Positions 35,807 through 45,113 are shown, counted from the stretch's first letter. The stretch is 64,000 bases of DNA from Mesorhizobium sp. STM 4661 (GCF_000359125.1 NZ_CAAF010000019.1:41576-105575); one strand, 5' to 3'. Notes: generated by a model not told the origin, from the letters alone. Translations and numbers: made by a program.

Positions 35807-36843
35807 GCCTTTCGCCCCGCCTGATTGCCCCCGACAAGCGCGGCGAGGACGCCGAGCAGACCTTGCGTCCGCAAACGCTTGGCGAGTTTGTCGGCCAGGC
35901 GGCGGTGCGGGCCAATCTCAAGGTCTTCGTCGACGCCGCCAAAGGGCGCGGCGAGGCGCTCGACCATGTGCTGTTCGTCGGGCCACCTGGCCTCGGCAAG
36001 ACGACGCTGGCGCAGATCATGGCGCGCGAGCTCGGCGTTAATTTCCGCTCGACCTCCGGCCCGGTCATCGCCAAGGCAGGCGATCTGGCGGCACTGCTGA
36101 CCAATCTCGAAGACCGCGACGTTCTGTTCATCGACGAGATCCACCGGCTCAATCCGGCGGTCGAGGAAATCCTCTATCCGGCGATGGAGGATTTCCAGCT
36201 CGACCTGATCATCGGCGAGGGGCCGGCGGCGCGTTCGGTCAAGATCGATCTCGCCCGCTTCACCCTTGTTGCCGCCACCACGCGGCTTGGGCTGCTCACC
36301 AATCCGCTGCGTGACCGGTTCGGCATTCCGGTGCGGCTCAATTTCTACTCGGTCGAGGAGCTTGAGCAGATCGTGCGGCGCGGCGCCCGCATCTTGCAGA
36401 TGCCACTCGGCGACGACGGCGCGCTGGAGATCGCGCGGCGGGCCCGTGGCACGCCGCGCATCGCCGGGCGGCTCTTGCGCCGCGTGCGCGATTTCGCCTC
36501 CGTCGCCGGTGACGGACATGTCGACCGCAGGATCGCCGACGAGGCGCTGACGCGGCTGGAGGTCGATGCGCTCGGCCTCGACGCGCTCGACCGCCGGTAT
36601 CTTTCGATGATCGCCAGGAATTTCGGCGGCGGGCCGGTCGGTATCGAGACCATCGCTGCGGGGCTTTCCGAGCCGCGCGACGCCATCGAGGACATCATCG
36701 AGCCCTATCTGATCCAGCAAGGCTTCATCCAGCGCACGCCTCGCGGCCGCGTGCTGACGGCCAATGCCTGGCGGCATCTCGGCCTCGACGCGCCGAAGGA
36801 TCTGGCGCAGCAGCAGATCAGCCTGTTCCAGGAGGACCAGTAA
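35803..36843 (+). CDS. ruvB: Holliday junction branch-migration ATPase RuvB
   Basis: This 346-residue AAA+ motor has Walker [10 protein letters not shown] (about residues 64-72), Walker [12 protein letters not shown] (near 112), sensor-1 ATTRLG, arginine finger region and a winged-helix end ([15 protein letters not shown]). The start ATG overlaps the stop of the orphan AbrB-type gene (ATGA), so that small gene is now part of ruvB's translation unit. Confidence 0.97.
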   Translation: MSLSPRLIAPDKRGEDAEQTLRPQTLGEFVGQAAVRANLKVFVDAAKGRGEALDHVLFVGPPGLGKTTLAQIMARELGVNFRSTSGPVIAKAGDLAALLTNLEDRDVLFIDEIHRLNPAVEEILYPAMEDFQLDLIIGEGPAARSVKIDLARFTLVAATTRLGLLTNPLRDRFGIPVRLNFYSVEELEQIVRRGARILQMPLGDDGALEIARRARGTPRIAGRLLRRVRDFASVAGDGHVDRRIADEALTRLEVDALGLDALDRRYLSMIARNFGGGPVGIETIAAGLSEPRDAIEDIIEPYLIQQGFIQRTPRGRVLTANAWRHLGLDAPKDLAQQQISLFQEDQ

Positions 36844-36975
36844 GCTCCCGGCTTTCCTGCTTGGTTCCTGCGCAAAATCTCCTCATCTCGGCCAGCGTGC
36901 CGGCGCAATTTCAGGATTTAACGCGAAGTCTCGCCCTGTGGGACCGCCGGTTCCTGGAACAGCCGGAGCTGACTG

Positions 36976-37884
36976 ATGATCTCCAGACGTGGTTTCCTGC
37001 GCCTCGTCGGTGGCTCGTTCCTCTCGATGGTGTCGCTCAGCGCCTATGCGGTCGGCATCGAGCCGATGCTTTTGACCCATGTGAAGCGATATTCACTGAC
37101 GCCACCCAACTGGCCGGCAGGCTTGCGGCTGCGGGTCGTTGCCCTTGCCGACATCCATGCCTGCCGGCCGTGGATGACGCCGGAGCGGATCGCTTCGCTC
37201 GCCGAACAGGCGAATGCGTTGCAGCCGGATCTGATTGTCCTGCTTGGCGATTATGCCGCCGGGACACGCTTGGTGTCGGACTGGGTGGATGCGTCGGAAT
37301 GGGCGCCAGCTTTGTCAGGGCTGAAGGCCCCGCTCGGCGTGTGGGCGATCCTTGGCAATCACGACTGGTGGGAGGATCTCTCGGCGCAAAGGGCCGGAGT
37401 GGGGCCAACGCTGGCGCGCAAGGCGATCGAAAGCGCTGGTATCCCGGTGCTGGAGAACGATGTCGTGCGCCTGGAAAAGGACGGGCATGGCTTCTGGGTC
37501 GCCGGGCTGGCGGATCAGCTAGCATTGCGGCCAGGCAAAGCCTGGAGCCGCGGCAGATTCAAGGGATTGGACGATCTCAAAGGCACGCTGGTAAAGGTGA
37601 GCGATGAGGCTCCGGTCATCCTGCTCGCGCATGAGCCCGACATATTCCCGAAAGTGCCGTCACGCATATCACTGACGCTTTCCGGCCATACCCATGGCGG
37701 GCAGGTGCGCCTGTTCGGCTATTCTCCGGTCGTGCCATCCCGGTTCGGCAACCGCTTCGCCTATGGCCATGTCGTGGAGCAGAACCGCAACCTGATCGTG
37801 TCCGGCGGGCTCGGCTTCAGCATCCTGCCGGTGCGTTTCGGGATGAGTCCGGAGATTCTTTCGATCGAACTGGGCTCAGTGTGA
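36976..37884 (+). CDS. Tat-exported metallophosphoesterase
   Basis: This 302-residue protein begins with a twin-arginine signal (SRRGFLRLVGGSFL) and has calcineurin-like motifs: VALADIHACRPW (about residues 55-66), VLLGDYAAG (about 90), AILGNHDWWED (about 120), LLAHEPDIF (about 218), LSGHTHGGQVRLFG (about 237). Substrate is unknown; YkuE-type relatives act on lipid-linked or phosphodiester substrates. It follows ruvB by 132 bases. Confidence 0.9.
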   Translation: MISRRGFLRLVGGSFLSMVSLSAYAVGIEPMLLTHVKRYSLTPPNWPAGLRLRVVALADIHACRPWMTPERIASLAEQANALQPDLIVLLGDYAAGTRLVSDWVDASEWAPALSGLKAPLGVWAILGNHDWWEDLSAQRAGVGPTLARKAIESAGIPVLENDVVRLEKDGHGFWVAGLADQLALRPGKAWSRGRFKGLDDLKGTLVKVSDEAPVILLAHEPDIFPKVPSRISLTLSGHTHGGQVRLFGYSPVVPSRFGNRFAYGHVVEQNRNLIVSGGLGFSILPVRFGMSPEILSIELGSV

Positions 37885-37890
37885 ACCGCT

Positions 37891-39141
37891 TCAATGAAGC
37901 GACTTGATCGCGTCCATCACGTTCGGCTCGGCCTTGTCGCCATCAAAGGCATCGACGATGCCGAAGGCGCCGCCATGGCTCCACACCGACCATGAAAAGC
38001 CATGCGCCTCGGCCCGCGCGATCATATCCCTGACATAGGCGGCGCGGTATTGGCCCGGCATCACATAGGCATTGCCGTATTCCTGGCGGATCATGCCGAA
38101 CTCGCCCAGCGTGATATTTTCCGGTTTTATCCCATTGGCCTTCGCCCAGGCTTCGACGGTCTTGAACGGCGCGTCCATGACAGCGAGCAGCTTTTCGTCC
38201 GTATCCATGCTGGCGACCTGCTCGTCGAGATAGGCGAGCAGGCCGTTCTGGCGCGCCCATGGCGCCTCGGCCTTGATCCTGGCGCGGATCGTGTCGAGCG
38301 TCACGTCGAGCTCAGCACGCGGCACGGCGGTGAGCGGATAGGGCAGGCCGGTGACATAGGGGATGAAATCGCCGGCCCAGGTCGCGCCCTGATGGGTGAG
38401 CAGGAACGGATCGTAGGAATGGAAGGTCCAGATGATGTTGTCGTCGGGGATCGCCTTCGGATCGATCCTGGCCAGTGATGCCGCATTAGAGTAGCAGGCG
38501 CCGGTCAGGATCAGGGTCAGCTTCGTCGCCGACGCACGCGCCGCCGCGAACAGTTTTTGCTGACGCTCCGGCCAGAGGCTGGTGCCGTCGCTGTCGCAGT
38601 CGACGATCGGCTCGTTCATCGGCTCGAAGGCGACCTTTGTCGGGTCTTCCGCGGCCAGCGTGCGCGCCATCTTGCGTACCATATCGACATAGGCTTCGAA
38701 GGTCCGCGGGTCTTCCATCACCTGGCCCATGCCGATCTTGCGGCTGCCGCCGGCCGGGACCAGATGCATGTCGACGATCACCTTCAGCCCGGCACCATTG
38801 ATCATGCGCACCGAGTCCAGCACGCTGGCATAGAGGTCGTCGCGCAGGGCCAGCGTCTCGCCGGACAGGAAGGGCGACGGGTCGACCGGCATGCGCAGGA
38901 AATCGAAGCCGGCGCTCTTCAGCGCCTTGAGATCGCTCTCGTCGAGGAATTTGCGCCATTCCGGATAGGGCAATATGGCCTGACGGTCGCCCCATTTGTC
39001 CTCGCCCGGCCATGTCGTCCACTGGTCGAGGTTGAGGCCGCGCTTCATCGAAAAGCTTGCGGCCTGGCCGGGCAACGCCAGTGCGCCGAGCGCCAGCAGC
39101 GCCGCCATCAAGGTCTTGATCATCGCCGTCAACAGTGCCAT
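37891..39141 (-). CDS. Secreted glycoside hydrolase family 5 (cellulase-like)
   Basis: This 416-residue protein has a signal peptide (LMAALLALGALALPGQAA) and a GH5 barrel: RGLNLDQWTTWPG near the start, GFDFLRMPVDPSPF (about residue 75), AFEPMNEPIVDCDSDG with the acid/base glutamate (about 170), WTFHSYDPFLLTHQG (about 242), and the nucleophile in NITLGEFGMIRQEYG (about 345). It would act on beta-1,4 glucan or similar outside the inner membrane. An alternative start is ATG at 39123. It is convergent with the phosphoesterase. Confidence 0.9.
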   Translation of the reverse strand: MALLTAMIKTLMAALLALGALALPGQAASFSMKRGLNLDQWTTWPGEDKWGDRQAILPYPEWRKFLDESDLKALKSAGFDFLRMPVDPSPFLSGETLALRDDLYASVLDSVRMINGAGLKVIVDMHLVPAGGSRKIGMGQVMEDPRTFEAYVDMVRKMARTLAAEDPTKVAFEPMNEPIVDCDSDGTSLWPERQQKLFAAARASATKLTLILTGACYSNAASLARIDPKAIPDDNIIWTFHSYDPFLLTHQGATWAGDFIPYVTGLPYPLTAVPRAELDVTLDTIRARIKAEAPWARQNGLLAYLDEQVASMDTDEKLLAVMDAPFKTVEAWAKANGIKPENITLGEFGMIRQEYGNAYVMPGQYRAAYVRDMIARAEAHGFSWSVWSHGGAFGIVDAFDGDKAEPNVMDAIKSLH

Positions 39142-39162
39142 CGGGTTCCTGCGCCCACACTA

Positions 39163-39211
39163 ATGCGTGTCGCCCAAAAGTGTGTCGCGGTTTTGGGACA
39201 ACGACACGCAT
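39163..39211. repeat. CCCAAAA palindromic repeat, copy 1
   Basis: ATGCGTGTCG...CGACACGCAT outer arms and CCCAAAA...TTTTGGG inner arms make a 49-base palindrome. It shares the inner CCCAAAA-TGT(G)-CGG-TTTTGGG design with copies at 46209 and 60489. It lies between the glycosidase and ybgC, upstream of both divergent genes. Confidence 0.85.
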
Positions 39212-39220
39212 GGAAACAAT

Positions 39221-39247
39221 CACCTAAAGCGCGTCGCGCTTTAGGTG
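39221..39247. repeat. AAAGCGCG hairpin, copy 1
   Basis: CACCTAAAGCGC and GCGCTTTAGGTG form a perfect 12-base-pair stem with a three-base loop, nine bases after the CCCAAAA palindrome. A related hairpin stands next to the CCCAAAA copy at 60489. The pair lies just upstream of ybgC. Confidence 0.85.
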
Positions 39248-39275
39248 CCCGCTCGGGCCAGAAAAGGAAAGCGCG

Positions 39276-39749
39276 ATGGACGATCATGGTGAATCGGCGG
39301 CGCTCTCCGCCGGGCTTTCCGGGGCACTGACCGAGTTCGGCCACCGGCTGATGGCGCGGGTCTATTACGCCGACACCGATTTCTCCGGCGTCGTCTACCA
39401 CGCGCGCTATCTCGAATTCTTCGAGCGCGGCCGTTCCGACTATCTCAGGCTCGCCGGCGTCCATCACACCGAGCTTGCGGACGGCAAGCATGGCGAACGA
39501 ATCGTGTGGGTGGTGCGGCGCATGGAGATCGATTTCCGCTCGCCGGCCCGCATGGACGACATCCTGACTATCGATACACACACCGAGAATATTTCCGGCG
39601 CGCGCATTTTCATGGCGCAGCAACTGAAGCGCGGCGGCGAGGTGCTGGTCGAGGCGCGGGTCGAGGCGGCGATCATCGGCGAGAACGGCCGGCCGCGTCG
39701 CTTCCCCAGGGAATGGATCGCGGCCTTCATGCCCCGAGCCGCTGGCTAA
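39276..39749 (+). CDS. ybgC: YbgC-type acyl-CoA thioesterase of the tol-pal cluster
   Basis: This 157-residue hot-dog thioesterase has the active-site motif YYADTDFSGVVYHARYLEFFERGRSDYL (about residues 29-56, with the catalytic D in YADTD). YbgC acts on acyl-CoA or acyl carrier protein and links phospholipid synthesis to the Tol system. It is the first gene of ybgC-tolQ-tolR-tolA-tolB, and is followed after 264 bases by tolQ. Confidence 0.93.
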   Translation: MDDHGESAALSAGLSGALTEFGHRLMARVYYADTDFSGVVYHARYLEFFERGRSDYLRLAGVHHTELADGKHGERIVWVVRRMEIDFRSPARMDDILTIDTHTENISGARIFMAQQLKRGGEVLVEARVEAAIIGENGRPRRFPREWIAAFMPRAAG

Positions 39750-40013
39750 AACGCATTCCCTGAACGGCGGCTGGCGCCGGAGGCGCGGCAATGCGCCGCG
39801 CCATGGGTCCTAACCCATCCTTAACCATAACGGTTCATGAAGAGACTGGTGAAGATTGGAAGAATCCACGCGCCTTCCTTTCACCAATATTTGCCCCGAA
39901 AAGGCCGCCAACGGTGCATTTGGGGTTGTTCCGCGAGCTTTGCGCGCACGGACCACAAGGGATGCCCATGGGCCAGCCGCCAGCGATGCCCGGAAAATCT
40001 TAAGGACGTAACC

Positions 40014-40724
40014 ATGGAAAACATCGCACTCGCCGAACCGGGCGCGCATCTGTCGATTTGGGCGCTGTTCATGCAGGCCGGCTGGGTGGTCAAGCTGGTC
40101 ATGATCGGCCTGCTCTGCGCCTCGATCTGGACCTGGGCGATCATCGTCGACAAGCTCGTGGCCTATGCCCGCATGCGGCTGGCGCTCAACCGCTTCGAGC
40201 AGGTGTTCTGGTCGGGACAGTCGCTGGAGGAGCTCTACCGCACGCTTGCCGACCGCAAGACCACCGGCATGGGCGCTATCTTCGTCGCCGCCATGCGCGA
40301 ATGGAAGAAGAGCTTCGAGAAGGGTGCCAAATCGCCGCTCGGCCTGCAGACCCGCATCGACAAGGCGATGGACCTGGCGCTGACCCGCGAGATGGAGCGG
40401 CTGGAAGGCCGCCTCGGCTTCCTCGCCACCACCGGCTCGGCCGCGCCCTTCATCGGCCTGTTCGGCACGGTCATCGGCATCATGACTTCGTTCCAGGCGA
40501 TCGCCGCCTCGAAGAACACCAGCCTGTCGGTGGTGGCGCCCGGCATTGCCGAAGCGCTGCTGGCCACGGCCATCGGCCTGCTCGCGGCCATCCCGGCCGT
40601 CATCGCCTACAACAAGCTGTCATCGGACGCGAACAAGATCGCCGTGCGCATGGAGGGCTTCGCCGACGAGTTCTCCGCCATACTCTCGCGCCAAATCGAT
40701 GAAAAAGTAGCGCCCAAGGCCTGA
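40014..40724 (+). CDS. tolQ: TolQ proton-channel subunit
   Basis: This 236-residue inner-membrane protein has three helices: [25 protein letters not shown] (about 22-46), [27 protein letters not shown] (about 138-164) and [25 protein letters not shown] (about 178-202). With TolR it uses proton flow to energise TolA and so keep the outer membrane tight at division. Start ATG at 40014; the longer upstream frame covers non-coding leader. Confidence 0.95.
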   Translation: MENIALAEPGAHLSIWALFMQAGWVVKLVMIGLLCASIWTWAIIVDKLVAYARMRLALNRFEQVFWSGQSLEELYRTLADRKTTGMGAIFVAAMREWKKSFEKGAKSPLGLQTRIDKAMDLALTREMERLEGRLGFLATTGSAAPFIGLFGTVIGIMTSFQAIAASKNTSLSVVAPGIAEALLATAIGLLAAIPAVIAYNKLSSDANKIAVRMEGFADEFSAILSRQIDEKVAPKA

Positions 40725-40735
40725 GGAGTAACGAG

Positions 40736-41188
40736 ATGGGTATGTCCGTAGGCATGGCGGGACGCGGCGGGCGCGGCCACAGGCGGCGCGGCCGCCATCA
40801 CGCGCTGATATCGGAAATCAACGTCACCCCGATGGTCGACGTGATGCTGGTGCTTTTGATCATCTTCATGGTCGCGGCGCCGATGCTGACGGTCGGCGTG
40901 CCGGTCGACCTGCCGGAGACGAAGGCCAAGGCGATGAACGCCGACACCCAGCCGATCATGGTTACGATCGACGCCACGGGCAAGATTTTCCTGCAGGAGA
41001 CCGAAATCCCGCAGGAAGAGCTGGTCGCCAAGCTGCAGGCGATTTCCAAGACCGGCTATGAAGAGCGCATCTTCATCCGCGGCGACAAGACTACCAACTA
41101 TGGCGCCGCGATGGAGGTGATGGGCCTCATCCAGGCCGCTGGCTACAAGAACATCGGCCTGATTTCACTGCAGCAACAGGATCAGTAA
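40736..41188 (+). CDS. tolR: TolR stator subunit
   Basis: This 150-residue protein has one transmembrane helix with the essential aspartate in PMVDVMLVLLIIFMVAAPML (about residues 33-52) and a periplasmic ExbD/TolR domain. The N-terminus is unusually rich in glycine and arginine (GRGGRGHRRRGRHH), probably a membrane-face clamp. It starts 11 bases after tolQ. Confidence 0.95.
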   Translation: MGMSVGMAGRGGRGHRRRGRHHALISEINVTPMVDVMLVLLIIFMVAAPMLTVGVPVDLPETKAKAMNADTQPIMVTIDATGKIFLQETEIPQEELVAKLQAISKTGYEERIFIRGDKTTNYGAAMEVMGLIQAAGYKNIGLISLQQQDQ

Positions 41189-41195
41189 CGCCAAG

Positions 41196-42353
41196 ATGAG
41201 GACGGGCCTCACAACATCGGTGATCTTGCATACGGTAGCGTTAGCCTTCGGGCTGTTCACGCTGTCGTCGCCGCCTGCCATGCCCGCGTCCGACGCTGAA
41301 TCGATTTCGGTCGAAATCGTGCCGATGGAGGCCACGGCGCAGACGCTGCAGGGCGACAAGAAAGCGGTGATGCGCGAGAAGCCGGCGCCGACGCCGACCA
41401 AGCGACCGGATATCGTTCCCGATGCCCAGAAGGTCGGCGAAAACAGCGTCGATACCGACAAGCCGGTGACGCCGGAAGCCAAGCCGAAGCCGGTCGATCT
41501 GGCCTCGGCGCCGCCGCCCGCGCCGACGCCGGTCGAAAAGCCGAAACCCGAGGACATTCCGAAGCCGAAGGAACAGCCGAAGCCGGTTCCGGCGACGGAG
41601 GTGGCGCCGGTGCCGCAGCCGAAGGAAGAGGTCAAGCCCGAGCCGGTCAAGCAGGCGGATCCCAAGCCGACACCGGCCAAGGAGCCGACACCGGCCCCTC
41701 CGGAGGACAAGACCGCCGCGATCGAGCCGAAGCCTGAGGTCAAGCCCGATGCGGTGGCCGAAGCCATTGCCCAGGAGCCGCCGACCGAGACGACGCAGCT
41801 GCCAGACTCCGCGCCCGCGCCCGAAGCGCGCCCGAAGCCGCAGCCGGCCCAGGCCGAAAGCGCCAAGGCGCCAGCCCGCAAGGACGCCGACAAGCCCGTC
41901 AAGGAAGCCTCGTCGAGACCGAAATCGGACGACAAGCAGTTCAATGCCGACGAGATTTCCGCCTTGCTCGACAAGCAGAAGCCGTCCGGCGGCGGCGCGA
42001 AACGTTCGACCCAGCAGGCCTCGCTCGGCGGCGAAAAGGACCAGGGCCAGAAGCTTTCCAGGTCGGAGCAGGGGGCATTGGAGTCTCAGCTCGGCGGTTG
42101 CTGGACCCTTCCGGTCGGGCTCGAGGGTTCGGAGAGTTTCGTCGTCGTGATCCGGTTCAATCTGGACGCCTCCGGCAAGCTGACCGGCCGGCCGGCCGTC
42201 GAAAAATCGAGCGGCAACCGACCGTTCGACGAAAGTGCCGTGCGCGCGGTTCAGAAATGCGATGTGGCCGGCCTGCAAGTTCCGGCCGGCAAGCAAGACA
42301 TCTGGTCCGACATCCGGGTCACGTTCGATCCAAGGGAGATGCTTGGCCTCTAG
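41196..42353 (+). CDS. tolA: TolA periplasm-spanning protein
   Basis: This 385-residue protein has a single N-terminal helix ([17 protein letters not shown]), a long low-complexity middle rich in lysine-proline and glutamate-proline pairs (about residues 60-240) instead of the alanine-rich helix of E. coli TolA, and a C-terminal TonB-like domain (LNGC-type segment around [27 protein letters not shown]). The PK-rich linker is usual in Rhizobiales. It starts 7 bases after tolR. Confidence 0.93.
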   Translation: MRTGLTTSVILHTVALAFGLFTLSSPPAMPASDAESISVEIVPMEATAQTLQGDKKAVMREKPAPTPTKRPDIVPDAQKVGENSVDTDKPVTPEAKPKPVDLASAPPPAPTPVEKPKPEDIPKPKEQPKPVPATEVAPVPQPKEEVKPEPVKQADPKPTPAKEPTPAPPEDKTAAIEPKPEVKPDAVAEAIAQEPPTETTQLPDSAPAPEARPKPQPAQAESAKAPARKDADKPVKEASSRPKSDDKQFNADEISALLDKQKPSGGGAKRSTQQASLGGEKDQGQKLSRSEQGALESQLGGCWTLPVGLEGSESFVVVIRFNLDASGKLTGRPAVEKSSGNRPFDESAVRAVQKCDVAGLQVPAGKQDIWSDIRVTFDPREMLGL

Positions 42354-42394
42354 GCCAGGGCGTCCACGCAATCAAGGAAGAGAAGCGAGAAGAT

Positions 42395-43705
42395 ATGAAA
42401 TCCATTCTCAAGCCGCTCCTGACGATCGCAGCGATGGCGCTGGGTATGACCGCTGCCGCCACCTTGCCCGCGTATGCGCTGGTCGAGCTCAACGTCAACA
42501 AAGGCAATGTCGAGCCGCTGCCGATCGCTATCACCGATTTCCAGGGCGGCGATGCGCTGGGCGCGGAGATTTCCGGCATCGTCAGCGCCGATCTGAAACG
42601 CTCCGGCCTGTTCGCGCCGATCGACAAGAGCGCCTTCATCGAGAAGATCTCCAGTCCGGATGCGACACCACGCTTCGACGACTGGAAGGTCATCAACGCG
42701 CAGGCGCTGGTCACCGGCAGCGTCACCAAGGAGGCCGACGGGCGCATCCGCGCCCAATACCGGCTTTGGGACACTTTCGCCGGCCAGCAGATGTCCGGCG
42801 AACAGTTCTTTGCCAACGATGCCAATCAGCGGCGCGTCGCCCATATCATCGCCGACGCCATCTATGAGCGGCTGACCGGCGAGAAGGGTTATTTCGACAC
42901 GCGCGTCGTCTTCATCGACGAATCCGGCGCCAAGAACGCGCGCAAGAAGCGCCTCGCCATCATGGATCAGGACGGCGCCAACGTCCGCTATCTCTCCAAC
43001 GGCAAGTCGATCGTGCTGACGCCGCGCTTCTCGCCGAACCGTCAGGAAATCACCTACATGTCGTATGAAAGCGGCCAGCCGAAGGTCTATCTGCTGCAGA
43101 TCGAGACCGGGCAGCGTGAGCTGGTCGGCAATTTCCCCGGCATGACCTTCGCACCGCGTTTTTCGCCCGACGGCCAGAAGGTGATCATGAGCCTGCTGCG
43201 CGACGACGGCAATTCCAACATCTTCGCCATGGATCTGCGAAGCCGCTCGACGACGAGGCTGACCAATTCGACCGCCATCGACACCTCGCCATCCTATTCG
43301 CCGGACGGCAGCAAGGTGGTGTTCACGTCCGATCGCGGCGGCCGCGCCCAGATCTATTCGATGGGCGCCGACGGTTCGGGCCAGACCCGCATCTCCTTCG
43401 GCGACGGCGTCTATTCGACGCCGGTGTGGTCGCCGCGCGGCGACCTCATCGCCTTCACCAAGCAGACCGGCGGCGAATTCCAGATCGGCGTCATGAAAAC
43501 CGACGGTTCGGGCGAGCGCATCCTGTCCTCCGGCTTCCAGCAGGAGGGGCCGACCTGGGCGCCCAATGGCCGCGTGCTGATGTTCTTCCGGGATTCGGCC
43601 GGTGGGCCGAAGCTGATTTCGGTCGATCTGACCGGCCGCAACGAGCAGTCGATCCCGACCGCGAACTTCGCGTCGGACCCGGCATGGTCGCCGCTGCTGG
43701 AATAG
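42395..43705 (+). CDS. tolB: TolB periplasmic beta-propeller
   Basis: This 436-residue protein has a signal peptide ([21 protein letters not shown]), the TolB N-terminal alpha/beta domain ([33 protein letters not shown] in order) and a six-bladed propeller with repeated FSPDG/YSPDGS motifs ([25 protein letters not shown], etc.). TolB binds Pal and TolA. The frame ends at TAG 43703-43705 where the left 8-bp repeat array begins. Confidence 0.95.
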   Translation: MKSILKPLLTIAAMALGMTAAATLPAYALVELNVNKGNVEPLPIAITDFQGGDALGAEISGIVSADLKRSGLFAPIDKSAFIEKISSPDATPRFDDWKVINAQALVTGSVTKEADGRIRAQYRLWDTFAGQQMSGEQFFANDANQRRVAHIIADAIYERLTGEKGYFDTRVVFIDESGAKNARKKRLAIMDQDGANVRYLSNGKSIVLTPRFSPNRQEITYMSYESGQPKVYLLQIETGQRELVGNFPGMTFAPRFSPDGQKVIMSLLRDDGNSNIFAMDLRSRSTTRLTNSTAIDTSPSYSPDGSKVVFTSDRGGRAQIYSMGADGSGQTRISFGDGVYSTPVWSPRGDLIAFTKQTGGEFQIGVMKTDGSGERILSSGFQQEGPTWAPNGRVLMFFRDSAGGPKLISVDLTGRNEQSIPTANFASDPAWSPLLE

Positions 43706-43760
43706 AGGAAGTGAAGAACTGACGAATTGAGGAAATGAGGAATTGAAGAACTGAAGAATG
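43705..43760. repeat. Left array: seven 8-bp tandem units (GAGGAATT type)
   Basis: Read in eights from 43705 the sequence is GAGGAAGT, GAAGAACT, GACGAATT, GAGGAAAT, GAGGAATT, GAAGAACT, GAAGAATG. The first unit begins on the last base of the tolB stop and the last unit contains the ATG of the four-helix-bundle gene. The mirror-image array lies after that gene. Confidence 0.92.
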
Positions 43761-44135
43761 GAGAAGGCGACAGGCTACATTAAGCGCGCGAAGGATTTAG
43801 AGGTCTACCGGCGCGCCTATGCGGTTTCTCTTGAGGTTCACAGAGCCACGCTCGCTTTCCCCAAGCTGGAGCAATTCGCGCTGGCCGATCAGTTGCGTCG
43901 TTCCAGCAAGGCAATTTGTGCCAATTTGGCCGAAGGCTTTGCGAAACAGAGCCATTCCAAACCCGAATTCGCACGCTTCATTTCTATGGCCATGGGATCA
44001 TGCAGTGAGGTGGAGACATGGATCTCGTACGCGTTCGACCTTGGGTACATTACTCAGAGACAGCTCGACGAGTGGCTGCAATCCTATGCCCAGATTTATG
44101 GAATGCTGGTGAACCTCAGAGAGAAGCTGAGGTGA
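43758..44135 (+). CDS. Four-helix-bundle protein (23S rRNA intervening-sequence / S23 family)
   Basis: This 125-residue protein belongs to the S23/IVS four-helix-bundle family: KDLEVYRRAYAVSLEVHRATLAF as helix 1, FALADQLRRSSKAICANLAEGFAKQS (about residues 43-68) with the conserved RSS...NLAEG core, KPEFARFISMAMGSCSEVETWISYAFDLGYI as helix 3, and a final helix. Members are encoded inside 23S rRNA intervening sequences, as Avd accessory proteins of diversity-generating retroelements, and as stand-alone genes of unknown role. Here it stands inside the tol-pal operon between two inverted 56-bp repeat arrays, with no reverse transcriptase nearby. It probably is co-transcribed with tolB. Confidence 0.93.
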   Translation: MEKATGYIKRAKDLEVYRRAYAVSLEVHRATLAFPKLEQFALADQLRRSSKAICANLAEGFAKQSHSKPEFARFISMAMGSCSEVETWISYAFDLGYITQRQLDEWLQSYAQIYGMLVNLREKLR

Positions 44136-44140
44136 TCTCT

Positions 44141-44196
44141 TTCCTCAATTCCTCAATTCCTCAATTCCTCAACTCTTCAATTCCCTCTTTCTTCAT
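44141..44196. repeat. Right array: seven 8-bp tandem units (TTCCTCAA type)
   Basis: Read in eights from 44141 the sequence is TTCCTCAA four times, CTCTTCAA, TTCCCTCT, TTCTTCAT. The first four are the exact reverse complement of TTGAGGAA found in the left array. Number of units and length equal the left array, so the two can pair into a long imperfect stem with the gene in the loop. Confidence 0.92.
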
Positions 44197-44375
44197 GTTT
44201 TGGCCGCATTTCCGCCTACGGTCCGCGCCCATTGTGCCCCTGTTATTCGATAGGGCCAGACGGCTGCGGACGGTGGCCGAAACCAAATCTTAACCGTGTT
44301 TCTTGAACGCCGGTTAACCCAAACGTGGTTACTGGGTGATCAACGAAATCACTCGAAATGCGAAGGAGAGGCGGC

Positions 44376-44882
44376 ATGGGCCGTATCGCAAGACTTACCA
44401 CAAACCCCGTGATGATCGCGCTTGTCGCGATGCTGGCCATCACCGGTTGCGCCTCGAAGAAGGCCCCGAACAGCGCCGCCGACCTCGGCCTCAACGGCGC
44501 CGGCGCGGCGACGCCCGGTTCGGCCCAGGACTTCACCGTCAACATCGGCGACCGCATCTTCTTCGACACCGACTCGTCCTCGATCCGCGCCGACGCGCAG
44601 ACGACGCTTTCGCGCCAGGCGCAGTGGCTGAACCAGTACAAGCAGTATGCCATCGTCGTCGAAGGCCATGCCGACGAGCGCGGCACGCGCGAATACAATC
44701 TGGCGCTCGGCGCCCGCCGCGCCGCGGCCACCCGCGATTTCCTCGTCGGCCGGGGCGTTTCGGCCAGCCGCCTGAAGACCATCTCCTACGGCAAGGAGCG
44801 TCCGGTCGCGGTCTGCGACGACATCTCCTGCTGGTCGCAGAATCGCCGCGCCGTCACCACGCTCGGCGGCGCGGGCTCTTAG
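44376..44882 (+). CDS. pal: Pal peptidoglycan-associated lipoprotein
   Basis: This 168-residue lipoprotein has a lipobox ending ITGC (about residue 24) and an OmpA-like peptidoglycan-binding domain (FFDTDSSSIRADAQ; VVEGHADERGTREYNLALGARRA; ISYGKERPV). The ATG at 44376 follows AAGGAGAGGCGGC; an in-frame ATG at 44358 contains that site and is rejected. It is separated from tolB by the 670-base four-helix-bundle cassette. Confidence 0.96.
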   Translation: MGRIARLTTNPVMIALVAMLAITGCASKKAPNSAADLGLNGAGAATPGSAQDFTVNIGDRIFFDTDSSSIRADAQTTLSRQAQWLNQYKQYAIVVEGHADERGTREYNLALGARRAAATRDFLVGRGVSASRLKTISYGKERPVAVCDDISCWSQNRRAVTTLGGAGS

Positions 44883-44962
44883 GTTCAGAAGTGCTACAGC
44901 GTCCTTTGCGCGTCCAGGGACGCGCGGCGCTGTGGTCGGCAGAAATGCCACACCTCGATGCG

Positions 44963-44991
44963 AAAGGCGGCCATCTCGGCCGCCTTTTTCA
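44963..44991 (+). terminator. Terminator after pal
   Basis: AAAGGCGGCC and GGCCGCCTTT pair around a four-base loop and are followed by TTC. It closes the tol-pal transcript before cpoB, which then needs its own promoter in the next 120 bases. Confidence 0.8.
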
Positions 44992-45113
44992 TATGTGACC
45001 TCCTGAAACAAAATTTGGCCGAAGTCTCGCGTCCTGCTAAGAGCCGAGAGCGCCTGGTCCCACTCCGACCGGAAGGGCGCAAAAGGCTAACGAATCTTCA
45101 CGACGAGAGGCAC

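Noticed and set aside
43758..44135. Avd component of a diversity-generating retroelement
   Set aside because: The protein family fits, but there is no reverse transcriptase, no template/variable repeat pair and no target protein near the gene.
43705..44196. CRISPR array
   Set aside because: The tandem units are 8 bp without spacers and lie in opposite orientation around a gene; no cas genes are present.
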